Shown: piece by piece, positions 8,247 to 16,596 of the stretch
Layout: the number at the start of each line of letters is the position of its first letter
Position numbering within the stretch: the stretch's first letter is position 1
From: Spirosoma montaniterrae
GTDB lineage: Bacteria; Bacteroidota; Bacteroidia; Cytophagales; Spirosomataceae
NCBI RefSeq assembly: GCF_001988955.1
Contig: NZ_CP014263.1
Location: 1,426,001 to 1,490,000 of the forward strand
DNA length: 64,000 bases
Reading direction: 5' to 3'
Position numbers and translations under genes: made by a program
The notes under the pieces: generated by a model
What the model was told of the DNA's origin: nothing
Databases searched by the model: none
Seen by the model: only the letters and a program-made list of their open reading frames with translations

Positions 8247-9263
8247 CTACTGATACTGAATGTACATCGGTATGGGGTTGAGAGCCAGTACCTCTTCGGG
8301 CGTCATGATGCGCGAACCGGGCTTGCGGAAGTCGTTTTTGTAGAACAACTTGAAGCCTGTGTACTGGACAGGTTCTTTTACGATGTAATCCTTGTACGAA
8401 TCTTTTTTAAGCACTGGCGGCCCCCAACCGTCCATATCCATCACAATCTGCACATTGGGGTCGAGTTTGATGTTTTTGTAATTCTTAATCATGCCCTGCG
8501 TGAAGCGGTGAACCACCAGCACTTTGGGCGGCAGGTTGTTTTCTCTCACGACGCGGCTCAGAAACTGCACCGCCTGATTCACGTCGGCGGCATCGTAGGA
8601 GCCAATTTTGGTGCCGGGTTTCGCCCCTGTCACCATCGAGAATTCCGGGTCAATGCCTAAATGAACGAACGGCAGTTTCAGGTATTTCTCTAAAAACTTC
8701 ATTTCGCCCGCCAGTGGTGCATGACCTCGCTGGATATCCAGAAACACAATGGCTTTGTGTTCGTTGCCCCACTTCAAAACTTTCTTGATGGTTTTATCAG
8801 ACATGCGCATTCTGTAACCGCCGTCTTTACCAGGTGCGCCCTGCGCCGAAATGGCTACCAGATGGAGCGCGGGCTGAATAGGCGTTTTGGGGTCGGCTTT
8901 TTGCCAGTTCTCAATCTCATTGTCTAACCGGCGCAGCATTTCCTCTTTCGGGTACTCGCCGAGGATACCCATTTTTTTGGAGTGCGGATTGCCGTAGTAC
9001 GCGAAAATGCGGTGTTTGGGCAGAATGGCCTCTGTAGGGGCGTAGGTGAGCGAATCGAGGGTGGAGTCGCCCGTGCTGACGGCTCGTGTCGATGACAGGG
9101 CTGGTGGTGTTTCTGACGAATCGGATGAAGTGGCTGACGTTGAGGAGGCTGCCGACGCTTCAGGAGCCAGCTTACCGCGTTCGGTAGTTTCTTTTGAGGA
9201 AGATGAGCAGCCAGTTAAATGGCTGAAAGCCAGCAGAGTAAGAGCGGCTATGGAAAAACGCAT
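8247..9263 (-). CDS. Secreted lipoprotein of unknown family
   Basis: The 338-residue protein has a lipoprotein signal (HLTGC, Cys at about 19), a Ser/Thr/Glu-rich linker to about residue 65, then a compact domain of about 270 residues. That domain contains alternating hydrophobic strands (AIVFLDIQRGH, FVHLGIDPEF, KVLVVHRFTQ, QIVMDMDGWG) separated by helices, with conserved-looking acidic and His residues at strand ends. The pattern is that of a TIM-barrel, possibly carbohydrate-acting. I cannot assign a family or activity. It is transcribed alone, opposite to the small membrane protein. Confidence 0.7.
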   Translation of the reverse strand: MRFSIAALTLLAFSHLTGCSSSSKETTERGKLAPEASAASSTSATSSDSSETPPALSSTRAVSTGDSTLDSLTYAPTEAILPKHRIFAYYGNPHSKKMGILGEYPKEEMLRRLDNEIENWQKADPKTPIQPALHLVAISAQGAPGKDGGYRMRMSDKTIKKVLKWGNEHKAIVFLDIQRGHAPLAGEMKFLEKYLKLPFVHLGIDPEFSMVTGAKPGTKIGSYDAADVNQAVQFLSRVVRENNLPPKVLVVHRFTQGMIKNYKNIKLDPNVQIVMDMDGWGPPVLKKDSYKDYIVKEPVQYTGFKLFYKNDFRKPGSRIMTPEEVLALNPIPMYIQYQ

Positions 9264-9292
9264 ACAGGGCAGTAAGTTAGTCGGTTACTTTA

Positions 9293-9332
9293 TAAAAAAA
9301 GGGTTAGTGCCAATTCGAAGGCACATAACCCT
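9293..9332 (-). terminator. Terminator of the YciO-like gene
   Basis: Read on the minus strand, AGGGTTATGTGCC pairs with GGCACTAACCCT and is followed by seven T. It sits 33 bases after the YciO-like stop and just ahead of the lipoprotein gene, which must therefore have its promoter within or after it. Confidence 0.7.
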
Positions 9333-9364
9333 ACGGTGCAAGTATAGAATCTTATGGCAACTTT

Positions 9365-9985
9365 TCAAAACAAAACCTCGCCAAGTCCCAGCCGCACAAT
9401 CGAAAAATCGTCGTCGGTAGCGTCAATGATGGTAGAAGGTACGTTGCCGCCATAGCCACCGTCGATCACAATATCGACCTGATGCTGAAATTTCTCGAAG
9501 ATTAGTTCCGGGTCGGTCGAGTATTCAATGATTTCGTCTTCGTCGCGGATGGAGGTCGTGATAATCGGGTTGCCCAGTTCACGTACAATCTGCCGGGGAA
9601 TATCGTGATCAGGAACGCGAATACCTACCGTTTTCTTGCTGGTATTCAGTACTTTAGGCACACTGCCGCTGGCTTCGAGCAGAAACGTATAGGGTCCTGG
9701 CAATACCTTTTTCATAAGCTTGAACGCCTGATTACTCACGCGGGCATAGTCGGCAATGTGGCTCAGGTCGTAACAGATAAACGAGAAGTCATTTTTTTGC
9801 GGCTTCACCCCTTTGATACGGGCTACCCGCTCCACAGCGCGGGCGTTGTGAATATCACAGCCCATGCCATAAATTGTATCGGTAGGGTAAATAATTACGG
9901 CACCACCGCGTAACGCATTGACTACGTGGTCAATTCGGCGTTGGTCGGGATTTTTTGGGTAAATCTTTAAAAATTCAGCGGGCAT
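9365..9985 (-). CDS. YciO/YrdC/Sua5-family protein
   Basis: The 206-residue, single-domain YrdC fold carries [12 protein letters not shown] near the N-terminus and the late [13 protein letters not shown] segment. Its closest match by eye is E. coli YciO rather than TsaC: NPDQR start, the [12 protein letters not shown] stretch and the [12 protein letters not shown] segment align with YciO. YrdC-family proteins bind ATP and RNA; TsaC/Sua5 makes threonylcarbamoyl-AMP for the t6A modification, whereas YciO's role is less clear. It lies alone on the minus strand with its own terminator. Confidence 0.85.
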   Translation of the reverse strand: MPAEFLKIYPKNPDQRRIDHVVNALRGGAVIIYPTDTIYGMGCDIHNARAVERVARIKGVKPQKNDFSFICYDLSHIADYARVSNQAFKLMKKVLPGPYTFLLEASGSVPKVLNTSKKTVGIRVPDHDIPRQIVRELGNPIITTSIRDEDEIIEYSTDPELIFEKFQHQVDIVIDGGYGGNVPSTIIDATDDDFSIVRLGLGEVLF

Positions 9986-10059
9986 ACGTTCTCAGGAATC
10001 AATACAGCGTAAACGCTGGTTGGGTTCCAACAGTTTTGAGCTATATTGATGTAAGGTTG

Positions 10060-11088
10060 TCAGCCTAAGGCGGCAAAGGGGCTGTGCATCCGGTTGCGGT
10101 GAGGCAGCATCTGCTTAGAATAGTGCCATCGGATGTATTTTCGGTAAAGCCCATTCACGGGTACGTGTAAACGACTCATGCCCAGCACTAACTCGGTGAG
10201 CAGACCGGGTTGCTCGATTTGATGTAATAGCCCGCCAAACTGAAGAGCTAATTTAAATTGCTCGGCGTAAAATGCCTTGCGCACAAACCGCCGAATGCGT
10301 TCGGCTAAGGCATGACTCTCGTCGGGGGTACGGCAGCGGTCAAGGGCTTTTCGGCAAACGGCCAGCGACGATGCCAGTAGCCGGTTATCGGGCAGCACCA
10401 CCTGCGCCGACAACGAATCGGGCAATCGACGTTTCTGCATTAGCACTTCATCGAGATACGCATACTGATATAGCCGCGACGAACGAACCCAGAAGTCAAA
10501 ATCTTCATAGGCCAGAGATTCGTCATAACCACCTAATTCCTGCAATACGTCCCGGCGCATCATCATCGTAGGCGTAGAGATAAACGACGATTCCAGCAGT
10601 TGGCGAAAGACATCGCCCGATGGTATTTTTTCAATTGCACGCCCTTGCTCGTCTACCGGATAATGAACCGCTATTTTTTTGCCTTCACGATCAATGTAAA
10701 CGGCGTTCGAGAAAACGACGGCATATGGCCCCGCCAGCCGTTCAAACAAATCAGCCTGTCGCGAAATTCGACCGGGTAGCAATACGTCGTCGGCAGCTAA
10801 ATCAATAAGATAACGACCACAGGCCAGAGCCAGGCCCTGATTGAAAGCGCGATTCAGGCCAACATTGGTTGGGTTCTGAATGAACTGAATTGCGGGATGC
10901 TTCGCCACAAAATCGGCGATTCGACTGGCTGTAGCGTCGGTGCTTCCGTTGTCGATCACAATCAGTTCCACATTCGGGTAGTCCTGATCAATAACAGACT
11001 GGAGCGCATCGGCTACGTATGCTTCATGGTTGAAACTGGTACAGATAACGGTCACCCACGGTTTAATCCGGTTGAGATACGGACTCAT
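10060..11088 (-). CDS. Family 2 glycosyltransferase
   Basis: A GT-A fold glycosyltransferase of 342 residues if started at the ATG at 11088 (MSPYLN); in-frame ATGs at 11130 and 11160 would extend it by up to 24 residues. The N-terminal nucleotide-binding strand VTVICTSFNHE, the VIDNGSTD motif and a LAADD segment in the DxD position identify the family. A segment resembling the acceptor-site ED motif follows (YEDFDFW). It probably transfers a sugar to a cell-surface polysaccharide or lipid in the cytoplasm. No other polysaccharide genes are next to it. Confidence 0.85.
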   Translation of the reverse strand: MSPYLNRIKPWVTVICTSFNHEAYVADALQSVIDQDYPNVELIVIDNGSTDATASRIADFVAKHPAIQFIQNPTNVGLNRAFNQGLALACGRYLIDLAADDVLLPGRISRQADLFERLAGPYAVVFSNAVYIDREGKKIAVHYPVDEQGRAIEKIPSGDVFRQLLESSFISTPTMMMRRDVLQELGGYDESLAYEDFDFWVRSSRLYQYAYLDEVLMQKRRLPDSLSAQVVLPDNRLLASSLAVCRKALDRCRTPDESHALAERIRRFVRKAFYAEQFKLALQFGGLLHQIEQPGLLTELVLGMSRLHVPVNGLYRKYIRWHYSKQMLPHRNRMHSPFAALG

Positions 11089-11373
11089 GGGAAGCGTGTT
11101 CAGGTTGGATTGACCGGTAACGGAAATCATACGAATACTGAGTTGAGCACAACACAACAATGACGAATTGAGCTAACTGGAATTATTGGTACAATACTAC
11201 AGCAGTGTTGTCACCTATTCGTTCTTCTTTTGATTAAACGGAAAACTTGGCGTAGTTTTTTTATTAAATGAACATTTTGGCATGATTTTTCCATAAATGT
11301 TTCTCTGAACGGTTCGATGAACAACTTTCGGGAAGTTCACCAACTGTGCTTTTACATTTATGGGTTAGGGTTC

Positions 11374-11409
11374 ACAAACGTCACCTCATGTATTGGAGGT
11401 GGCGTTTGT
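11374..11409. terminator. Hairpin overlapping the BrkB stop
   Basis: ACAAACGTCACCTC (11374-11387) pairs with GAGGTGGCGTTTGT (11396-11409), with one G-T pair, so the last codons of the BrkB gene lie in the stem. There is no T-run on the minus strand, and activity is uncertain. Confidence 0.4.
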
Positions 11410-12339
11410 TGTTTTAGCCGCTACATCAGGGTCTTTTTCGCCTTCCAGATTATACAACGCTACATTCATCTCAAACCCCAGAATAAGCAGAAGCGAGATC
11501 AGGTTAATCCAGATCATCAGTGCAATGAGCGTACCAATTGATCCATACACTTTGTTATATGAACCAAAATTGGCCACGTAATACGAAAAGGCCAGTGTAG
11601 TTAAAACAATTAATAATGACGCAGCAATGGAGCCGGGTGTTACAAACGCCCACTTCATATTTACGTCAGGGCCAAACCGATAAATAATAGAGACAGCTCC
11701 CACAAATACGCCAAAGACAAGGGCGTATCGGGCCAGGGTCAATAGCTTAACAACAATAACGTTATTGAGAATACCAAACCGTAGCAAATAGTCGCTCACG
11801 ACACCGCCCACAATCAGCACTACAATTGCCAGAACAAGCGCAAAGGCTAACGTAAAGGTTAAGCCAATAGCAACAGCACGAATCTTGAAGAATCCCCGGC
11901 TGTCTTCTGAGCGATGCGATGAGTTGAAGGCATTCATTAGGGCAACCAACCCGCTCGTGGCCGAATACAAAGCCAGCAAAAAACCCAGCGACAGCACTCC
12001 CCCGCGTGGTCGGCTAATGATGTCGCGAATGGTAGTGTTGACCGTGCTGAACGTATCGCCCGGCAGCACCCGCTCAAAGAAGGCCATAATCTGGTTGTCC
12101 AGATTCTCGATGGGGATATACGGGATCAGCGTAAAGAGAAAAATAATGGTCGGAAAAACAGCGAGAATCAGGCTATACGATACCGAAGCAGCCCGCTCGC
12201 TCGTGTCGTTCTCAATGATTTTTGCGGTCATTTTCCGCAGAAATTCATACCAGGTTGTTTTTGAGTCGAAAGGCCGGTGATCGCGCAGCCATACACGCAC
12301 GCCCCGCAGCGCGTTGAAACTCATTAATTTGTCGAACAT
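11386..12339 (-). CDS. YihY/BrkB family inner membrane protein
   Basis: The 317-residue protein has six predicted membrane helices (about residues 48-70, 100-125, 150-175, 190-215, 225-250, 265-290). The conserved opening of the family is visible at RAASVSYSLILAVFP and a later GSYNKVYGSIG segment. These proteins were once called ribonuclease BN by mistake; they are now regarded as membrane proteins of unclear function. The C-terminus is hydrophilic. It lies 32 bases downstream of the thioesterase gene and probably shares its transcript with mltG and that gene. Confidence 0.9.
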   Translation of the reverse strand: MFDKLMSFNALRGVRVWLRDHRPFDSKTTWYEFLRKMTAKIIENDTSERAASVSYSLILAVFPTIIFLFTLIPYIPIENLDNQIMAFFERVLPGDTFSTVNTTIRDIISRPRGGVLSLGFLLALYSATSGLVALMNAFNSSHRSEDSRGFFKIRAVAIGLTFTLAFALVLAIVVLIVGGVVSDYLLRFGILNNVIVVKLLTLARYALVFGVFVGAVSIIYRFGPDVNMKWAFVTPGSIAASLLIVLTTLAFSYYVANFGSYNKVYGSIGTLIALMIWINLISLLLILGFEMNVALYNLEGEKDPDVAAKTTNATSNT

Positions 12340-12371
12340 AGCGTTGAATAGGTGTAACCCATTTGTCTAAC

Positions 12372-12785
12372 CTATTCAACAAAAAAAGGTTTGATAGCCT
12401 CAACCAGTTCGGGTGGGGCAGAGCAGGGGCGTCCGGTATCGGCCCGTATGAAAACAAGCGTTGTTTGGCCGGTATTGAGCAAATGTCCGTGCTGGTTAAA
12501 AACCTCATAATCGAACATGAATCGCGTTTTGGGCAATTGCGGAATTGTTACCCGAATGGTTAGCAGATCATCATATCGGGCGGGGCGGATAAAGCGCGAA
12601 TTCAAATCGTAAACAGGCATTTGAATACCCCGCTCTTCGATGTCTTTGTAGTTTAGGCCCAGTTGCCGCATGGTTTCGACACGGCCAATTTCGTAAAAAC
12701 GGGCGTAGTTGCCATAATAAACAATGCCCATCTGATCGGTATCGTAATAACGGACCCGGATACTCGTAACGTCGTAGGTAAACAT
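12372..12785 (-). CDS. YbgC/FadM-type acyl-CoA thioesterase (hot-dog fold)
   Basis: The 137-residue protein is a single 4HBT domain with the motif YYDTDQMG (D15 and D17) followed by VYYGNYARFYE, the catalytic helix signature of the YbgC/FadM group. Such enzymes hydrolyse acyl-CoA thioesters in the cytoplasm; YbgC in proteobacteria works on short chains and phospholipid precursors. The gene starts 5 bases after mltG ends, so it is likely translated from the same mRNA as mltG and BrkB. Confidence 0.9.
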   Translation of the reverse strand: MFTYDVTSIRVRYYDTDQMGIVYYGNYARFYEIGRVETMRQLGLNYKDIEERGIQMPVYDLNSRFIRPARYDDLLTIRVTIPQLPKTRFMFDYEVFNQHGHLLNTGQTTLVFIRADTGRPCSAPPELVEAIKPFFVE

Positions 12786-12790
12786 GGTGG

Positions 12791-13828
12791 TTATTTCATG
12801 ATTTTCATTCGATTCAGTGCCTGCTGATACAGGCGGGCGTTGGCGAGGTGTTCGGCCAGCGTTTTTGAGAAGGTATGATAGCCGTTGAAACGCGCATCGA
12901 CCACAAAATATAGGTAATCGTGCTGTTCGGCGTTCAGCACGGCGTCGATGGTGGCGGGGGCGGGGAGGTTGATGGGGCCGGGCGGCAAACCGGCATACCG
13001 GTATGTGTTATACGGCGAATCGATGGTCAGTTGTTTGTTCAGTAGCCGCCGGATGCTGAAATCGCGCAGGGCAAAAATAACGGTAGGGTCAGCTTCGAGC
13101 TTGATGCCCCGCTTCAGCCGGTTGAGGTACACGCCCGCAACGCGCGGCTGCTCGTCGCGTTTGTTGGTTTCGGCAGCCACAATCGATGCCAATACCTGCG
13201 TTTGCGTTTGCGTCAGACCCAACGCTTTGGCTTTAGACTGTCGTTCGGGCGTCCAGAATTTTTTATACTCAGAACCCATGCGTTCCAGAAAGGCATCGGG
13301 CTTGATGGTCCAGAACAGTTCGTAGGTATTGGGCAGAAACAGGCATACGATGGTGGTGGTGTCGAAGCCAAATTTTTCGCAGGTAGCGGGGTCGTTGAGC
13401 AACTCGCCAAGGGCTTCTGAGCCAAACGCGAACTTGCTGCCCACGCGCTGAATTAAATCGCTTTTCTGACGCATACTGTTGAATGTCAGCATCATCGGGT
13501 CCTGGCTACCATTGCGCAGTTTAACCAGCACTTCGCGGTTGCCGGCACGCGGGCGAATTTCATAGCGGCCTTCTTTTACCAACTCCGGGTATTTCATCAG
13601 CTTAGCCAGGAACCGGAACGACATCTCGTCGTTGAGCACTTTGTGTTTTTGCAGCGTGTCTATCACCGACTCGAAGGTGGAACCACGCGGAATAAGCAGC
13701 GCAAAGGTTTTGTCGCCTTCGCGGACTTGCAGGTTAGGGCTTTTGAAAATCTGCCAGAAGTAGAACGTGAACGTCGTCAGCAGGATAGAGACGGTAAGGA
13801 AAATGCCGATTTTGATAGTACGCGACAT
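12791..13828 (-). CDS. mltG: Endolytic murein transglycosylase MltG
   Basis: The 345-residue protein has one N-terminal membrane anchor (residues 6-27), a LysM-like region, and the YceG domain. The catalytic glutamate is E220 in ASIVAAET, aligned with E218 of E. coli MltG. The later motifs ADPTVIFA, SPYNTYRYAGLPPGPI and the C-terminal YHTFSKTLAEH are typical. MltG cuts nascent glycan strands during peptidoglycan synthesis. It appears to be the first gene of a three-gene unit with the thioesterase and BrkB; a -7-like TAAATTTG lies 78 bases upstream. Confidence 0.95.
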   Translation of the reverse strand: MSRTIKIGIFLTVSILLTTFTFYFWQIFKSPNLQVREGDKTFALLIPRGSTFESVIDTLQKHKVLNDEMSFRFLAKLMKYPELVKEGRYEIRPRAGNREVLVKLRNGSQDPMMLTFNSMRQKSDLIQRVGSKFAFGSEALGELLNDPATCEKFGFDTTTIVCLFLPNTYELFWTIKPDAFLERMGSEYKKFWTPERQSKAKALGLTQTQTQVLASIVAAETNKRDEQPRVAGVYLNRLKRGIKLEADPTVIFALRDFSIRRLLNKQLTIDSPYNTYRYAGLPPGPINLPAPATIDAVLNAEQHDYLYFVVDARFNGYHTFSKTLAEHLANARLYQQALNRMKIMK

Positions 13829-13837
13829 AAAGTACAG

Positions 13838-13900
13838 TGATGAGAGATGAGTGATGAACGATGCGTGAAGAAAAATTCATCAGTTAAAATTCATCATTCT
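13838..13900. repeat. GATGAGTGATGAG-type repeat, short copy
   Basis: The left part is GTGATGAGAGATGAGTGATGAACGATG and the right part is TTCATCAGTTAAAATTCATCATT-like, loosely inverted. It lies between divergent mltG and the SnoaL-like lipoprotein gene. The same family appears at 16139-16213. Confidence 0.45.
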
Positions 13901-13905
13901 TTCTG

Positions 13906-13913
13906 CAAATTTA
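13906..13913 (-). promoter_or_regulatory. -7 element for mltG
   Basis: TAAATTTG on the minus strand matches TAnnTTTG, 78 bases before the mltG start. No clear -33 TTG is present. Confidence 0.4.
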
Positions 13914-13945
13914 CGCCAAATCCCAACCAAACACCGTACCCGTTC

Positions 13946-14446
13946 ATGAAGAACACCCTACTTCTTGTACTTCTTACTACACTTTTTAGCCAGGCATGCC
14001 GTTCGCGGGTCGATAGTCCGCGCGCCATGAATCCGGCGGCTGTGGTGCGTCAGCGTGCCATCGATGAAATCCGCGAAGCCGACCTGAACTTTAGCATTCT
14101 GTCTGAAAAACAAGGTATGGCGAAAGCGTTTACCACCTATGCTGCCGACGATGCCATCAAACTCAACGACGGTGCGGCACCCACCATCGGGTTCGATTCG
14201 CTGCGGGCGCAGATGGCCCGGATGCCCAAAACCGAGGCCGTGCTGACGTGGCAGGTGCTAAAAGCCGATGCAGCCCAATCGGGCGATTTGGGGTACACTT
14301 TCGGGCAGTGGCTATTGAGCAGCAAAGACGATGCCGGTAAAGTATCTTCTCTCGAAGGCGTGTATGTCACGGTCTGGAAACGGCAGCGCAACGGCCAATG
14401 GCGGTTTGTGATCGATGGTGGCAATCAAACCGGCCCGGCGAAATGA
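13946..14446 (+). CDS. SnoaL/DUF4440-like NTF2-fold lipoprotein
   Basis: The ATG at 13946 begins a lipoprotein signal with Cys at about residue 17 (FSQAC), which is why I prefer it to an upstream in-frame ATG at 13847 that lies in repeat sequence. The remaining 150 residues look like an NTF2-like fold of the DUF4440 group: an AFTTYAADDAIKLNDG-like segment, then GYTFGQW, and a C-terminal VWKRQRNGQWRFVIDGGN. Members are often exported and of unknown activity. It stands alone, divergent from mltG. Confidence 0.75.
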   Translation: MKNTLLLVLLTTLFSQACRSRVDSPRAMNPAAVVRQRAIDEIREADLNFSILSEKQGMAKAFTTYAADDAIKLNDGAAPTIGFDSLRAQMARMPKTEAVLTWQVLKADAAQSGDLGYTFGQWLLSSKDDAGKVSSLEGVYVTVWKRQRNGQWRFVIDGGNQTGPAK

Positions 14447-14517
14447 AACGGTAGATAGATAAATAGGAAAAATCTGCTTTTCGAGCTTGATTTTCGCGCC
14501 GTTCCGGGTAAAAATGG

Positions 14518-14525
14518 TACTTTTG
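14518..14525 (+). promoter_or_regulatory. -7 element for the MFS gene
   Basis: TACTTTTG matches TAnnTTTG and lies 22 bases before the TTG at 14548, which fits a short leader. Confidence 0.5.
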
Positions 14526-14547
14526 CCCCGAACAAACGCACCCGGTT

Positions 14548-15759
14548 TTGCTAGTTCGCTCATTTTCCTTTCGTCGGCAGTCCAACAGTACTTCGCTTTA
14601 TACGATCTCCTTCTGGTTGCTGAGTGCCAGTAACTTTCTTTTTTCGGCGAGTTTCTCGATGATGATTCCCGAACTGCCCGATTACCTGCGGCAGATGGGT
14701 GGTCAGGCGTATGTAGGGCTGATTATCGCCTTGTTTACGCTTACGGCAGGTGTATCGCGTCCGTTCAGTGGCAAAATTACTGACACGGTAGGGCGGGTGC
14801 CGGTCATGGCTTTCGGGTCTGTCGTTTGTTTTATTTGCGGGTTTTTATACCCATACCTGCTTACGGTCTGGGGGTTTCTGACGCTCCGGCTCATCCACGG
14901 CTTTTCGACTGGCACCAAACCCACTGCAACCTCCGCCTATGTAGCCGATGTAGTGCCTGCCAATCGCCGGGGCGAAGCAATGGGTACGCTTGGTTTGTTT
15001 ACCGCAATGGGCATGTCGCTCGGGCCGGCCATTGGTAGCTGGCTGGCCGACGATTTCTCGATGAACGTGATGTTCTGGACGTCATCGGCGTTTGCCCTGC
15101 TGTCGATTCTGATTTTACTGCGGATGCCCGAAACGCTGGCCGACCCAAAACCGTTTCGGTTTGCCCTGCTAAAACTGAATAAAGACGAAATTTTCGACAA
15201 GCAGGCTATTCCGCCGTTCGTGGTACTGTTTTTACAATCGTTCGGGTCGGGTGTTGTGCTGACGGTAGTTCCGAGCCTGAGTACATCGCTGGGAATCAGT
15301 AATAAAGGGCTGTTTTTTACAGTATATACGGTGGCGTCGCTGCTGGTGCGATTGGTATTCAGCCGGTCGTCGGATCGGTATGGGCGGGTGCCGGTGCTGT
15401 TTGTCTCAACCGTTGTTCTGGCGGTGTCGATGGGGTTGCTTATACTGGCAAATTCACCGTGGTGGTTCTGGCTGGCGGCAATTTTTTACGGCATGTCGTG
15501 GGGAATGAACTCACCTACCGTACAAGCCTGGACCGCCGATTTGAGCGACGAAGCCACGCGGGGTCGGGCAATGGCAACCATGTACATTGCCCTTGAAGCA
15601 GGTATCGGTATTGGTGCCGTGGCATCAGGCTGGCTGCTCAATCACATCCTGAACGATGCCAATGGCACACCGGGCGGCATCGACGCGTCGTTTGCACTGT
15701 CGGGTGTTATGGCGGTGCTGGCCGTACTTTATTTAGGCTGGTACTGGCGCAAAAAATGA
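14548..15759 (+). CDS. MFS exporter (DHA1-like)
   Basis: The 403-residue protein has twelve predicted membrane helices. The loop between helices 2 and 3 carries the MFS signature GKITDTVGRVPVM, and the equivalent in the second half reads SRSSDRYGRVPVL. A motif-5-like segment for drug-proton antiporters is present in the fifth helix (TAMGMSLGPAIGSWL). It probably exports a small hydrophobic compound with proton uptake; the substrate is unknown. The start at TTG 14548 is taken because a -7 promoter element lies just upstream and no ATG is closer. It overlaps the next gene by 4 bases. Confidence 0.85.
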   Translation: MLVRSFSFRRQSNSTSLYTISFWLLSASNFLFSASFSMMIPELPDYLRQMGGQAYVGLIIALFTLTAGVSRPFSGKITDTVGRVPVMAFGSVVCFICGFLYPYLLTVWGFLTLRLIHGFSTGTKPTATSAYVADVVPANRRGEAMGTLGLFTAMGMSLGPAIGSWLADDFSMNVMFWTSSAFALLSILILLRMPETLADPKPFRFALLKLNKDEIFDKQAIPPFVVLFLQSFGSGVVLTVVPSLSTSLGISNKGLFFTVYTVASLLVRLVFSRSSDRYGRVPVLFVSTVVLAVSMGLLILANSPWWFWLAAIFYGMSWGMNSPTVQAWTADLSDEATRGRAMATMYIALEAGIGIGAVASGWLLNHILNDANGTPGGIDASFALSGVMAVLAVLYLGWYWRKK

Positions 15760-16157
15760 CTGATATCGAACCCCAAATTCGCCCGTTGGTCGATGCGCTG
15801 AATGCTACCGGGCTGGTGCAGACGTTTTCGAGCTGCGCCGGACATTTCGCGCCCGACGAGCAAACGCTGCGCGACCGCAACCATGCCGAAGTACGGTTTG
15901 TTCCTGCGCCCGGCGTTTCAGACAATGCGGTAGAAAATTTTCTGAGCGTGCTACTGCAAACCTACAAAAAACGGCACGGCCTGTTGCCCGTCGCGCTTAT
16001 CGGCTACAAACTTTTCACGCCCCTCGACGACGATACCACCGAGCAAACCTACGTACTCGAACTACGTCCGTTTAACCGCTTCGATCCGCCCGACCGCAAA
16101 CGCGCCGATATAGACCGGGCCATTGTGCAGGTGTTAAGAGTGATGAGTGATGAGTGA
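15756..16157 (+). CDS. Small conserved-looking cytoplasmic protein, unknown function
   Basis: The 133-residue protein is coupled to the MFS gene by an ATGA overlap. It contains an FSSCAGHF segment near residue 25 that is reminiscent of the SSCSGR motif of TYW3-like proteins, followed by an Arg/Asp-rich stretch and a beta-rich middle; this likeness is weak. The last five residues (MSDE and stop) are encoded by the GATGAGTGATGAG repeat, so the natural C-terminus may have been altered by repeat insertion. Confidence 0.55.
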   Translation: MTDIEPQIRPLVDALNATGLVQTFSSCAGHFAPDEQTLRDRNHAEVRFVPAPGVSDNAVENFLSVLLQTYKKRHGLLPVALIGYKLFTPLDDDTTEQTYVLELRPFNRFDPPDRKRADIDRAIVQVLRVMSDE

Positions 16158-16213
16158 TGAGCGATGAGTTTGCTGACGCGGAAACTCATCACTCATCGCT
16201 CATCGTTCATCAC
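16139..16213. repeat. GATGAGTGATGAG inverted repeat joining two convergent genes
   Basis: The left arm (16139-16171) has tandem GTGATGA units and the right arm (16183-16213) has TCATCA units; the arms pair with a few mismatches. The stop codons of both flanking genes lie within the arms. Confidence 0.75.
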
Positions 16214-16594
16214 GCCAATCAAATCCCACAGATTTCCGTACAGATCTTCAAAAACGGCCACGGTTCCGTATGCTTCAACCGAGGGTTCGCGCACGAAACG
16301 GACGCCGTTTTGCCAGTAGCGGTTGTAGTCGCGCCAGAAATCGTCGGTGTGCAGAAATAGAAATACACGCCCGCCGGTTTGGTTGCCGATGCGGCTCTGC
16401 TGCTCCTCGCCAACGGCCTGCGCCAGCAGCAACCGGCACGAGCCTTCGCCTTTGGGCGCCACCAGCACCCAGCGTTTGGTATCGCTCAGGGGCGTGTCTT
16501 CAATTAATTCGAAACCAAGCGTTTGTGTGTAAAAGTCGATAGCCTCGTCGTAGTTGCGCACGACGAGTGCAATGTGTGCCAGTCGTTGATTCAT
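16193..16594 (-). CDS. VOC-superfamily (glyoxalase-like) protein
   Basis: The 133-residue protein starts with the typical LAHIALVVRNYDEAIDFYTQTLGFEL of the VOC fold (quoted in part: AHIALVVRNYDEAIDFY) and holds a second module ending near VAVFEDLYGNLWDLI, where the final metal-binding Glu usually sits. Metal ligands H6 (AHI) and E in VFEDLYG are visible. Such enzymes cover lactoylglutathione lyases, dioxygenases and resistance proteins; nothing narrows it here. The last residues derive from the GATGAG repeat. It is next to the RluA gene on the same strand, separated by 2 bases. Confidence 0.8.
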   Translation of the reverse strand: MNQRLAHIALVVRNYDEAIDFYTQTLGFELIEDTPLSDTKRWVLVAPKGEGSCRLLLAQAVGEEQQSRIGNQTGGRVFLFLHTDDFWRDYNRYWQNGVRFVREPSVEAYGTVAVFEDLYGNLWDLIGVMNDER

Positions 16595-16596
16595 AA

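Noticed and set aside
12791..13828. MltG possibly inactive because AAET replaces the usual EKET
   Set aside because: The residue aligned with E218 of E. coli MltG is the second Glu, and this is kept as E220.
13847..13945. Longer start for the SnoaL-like lipoprotein at 13847
   Set aside because: The added residues come from repeat sequence and would bury the lipoprotein signal.
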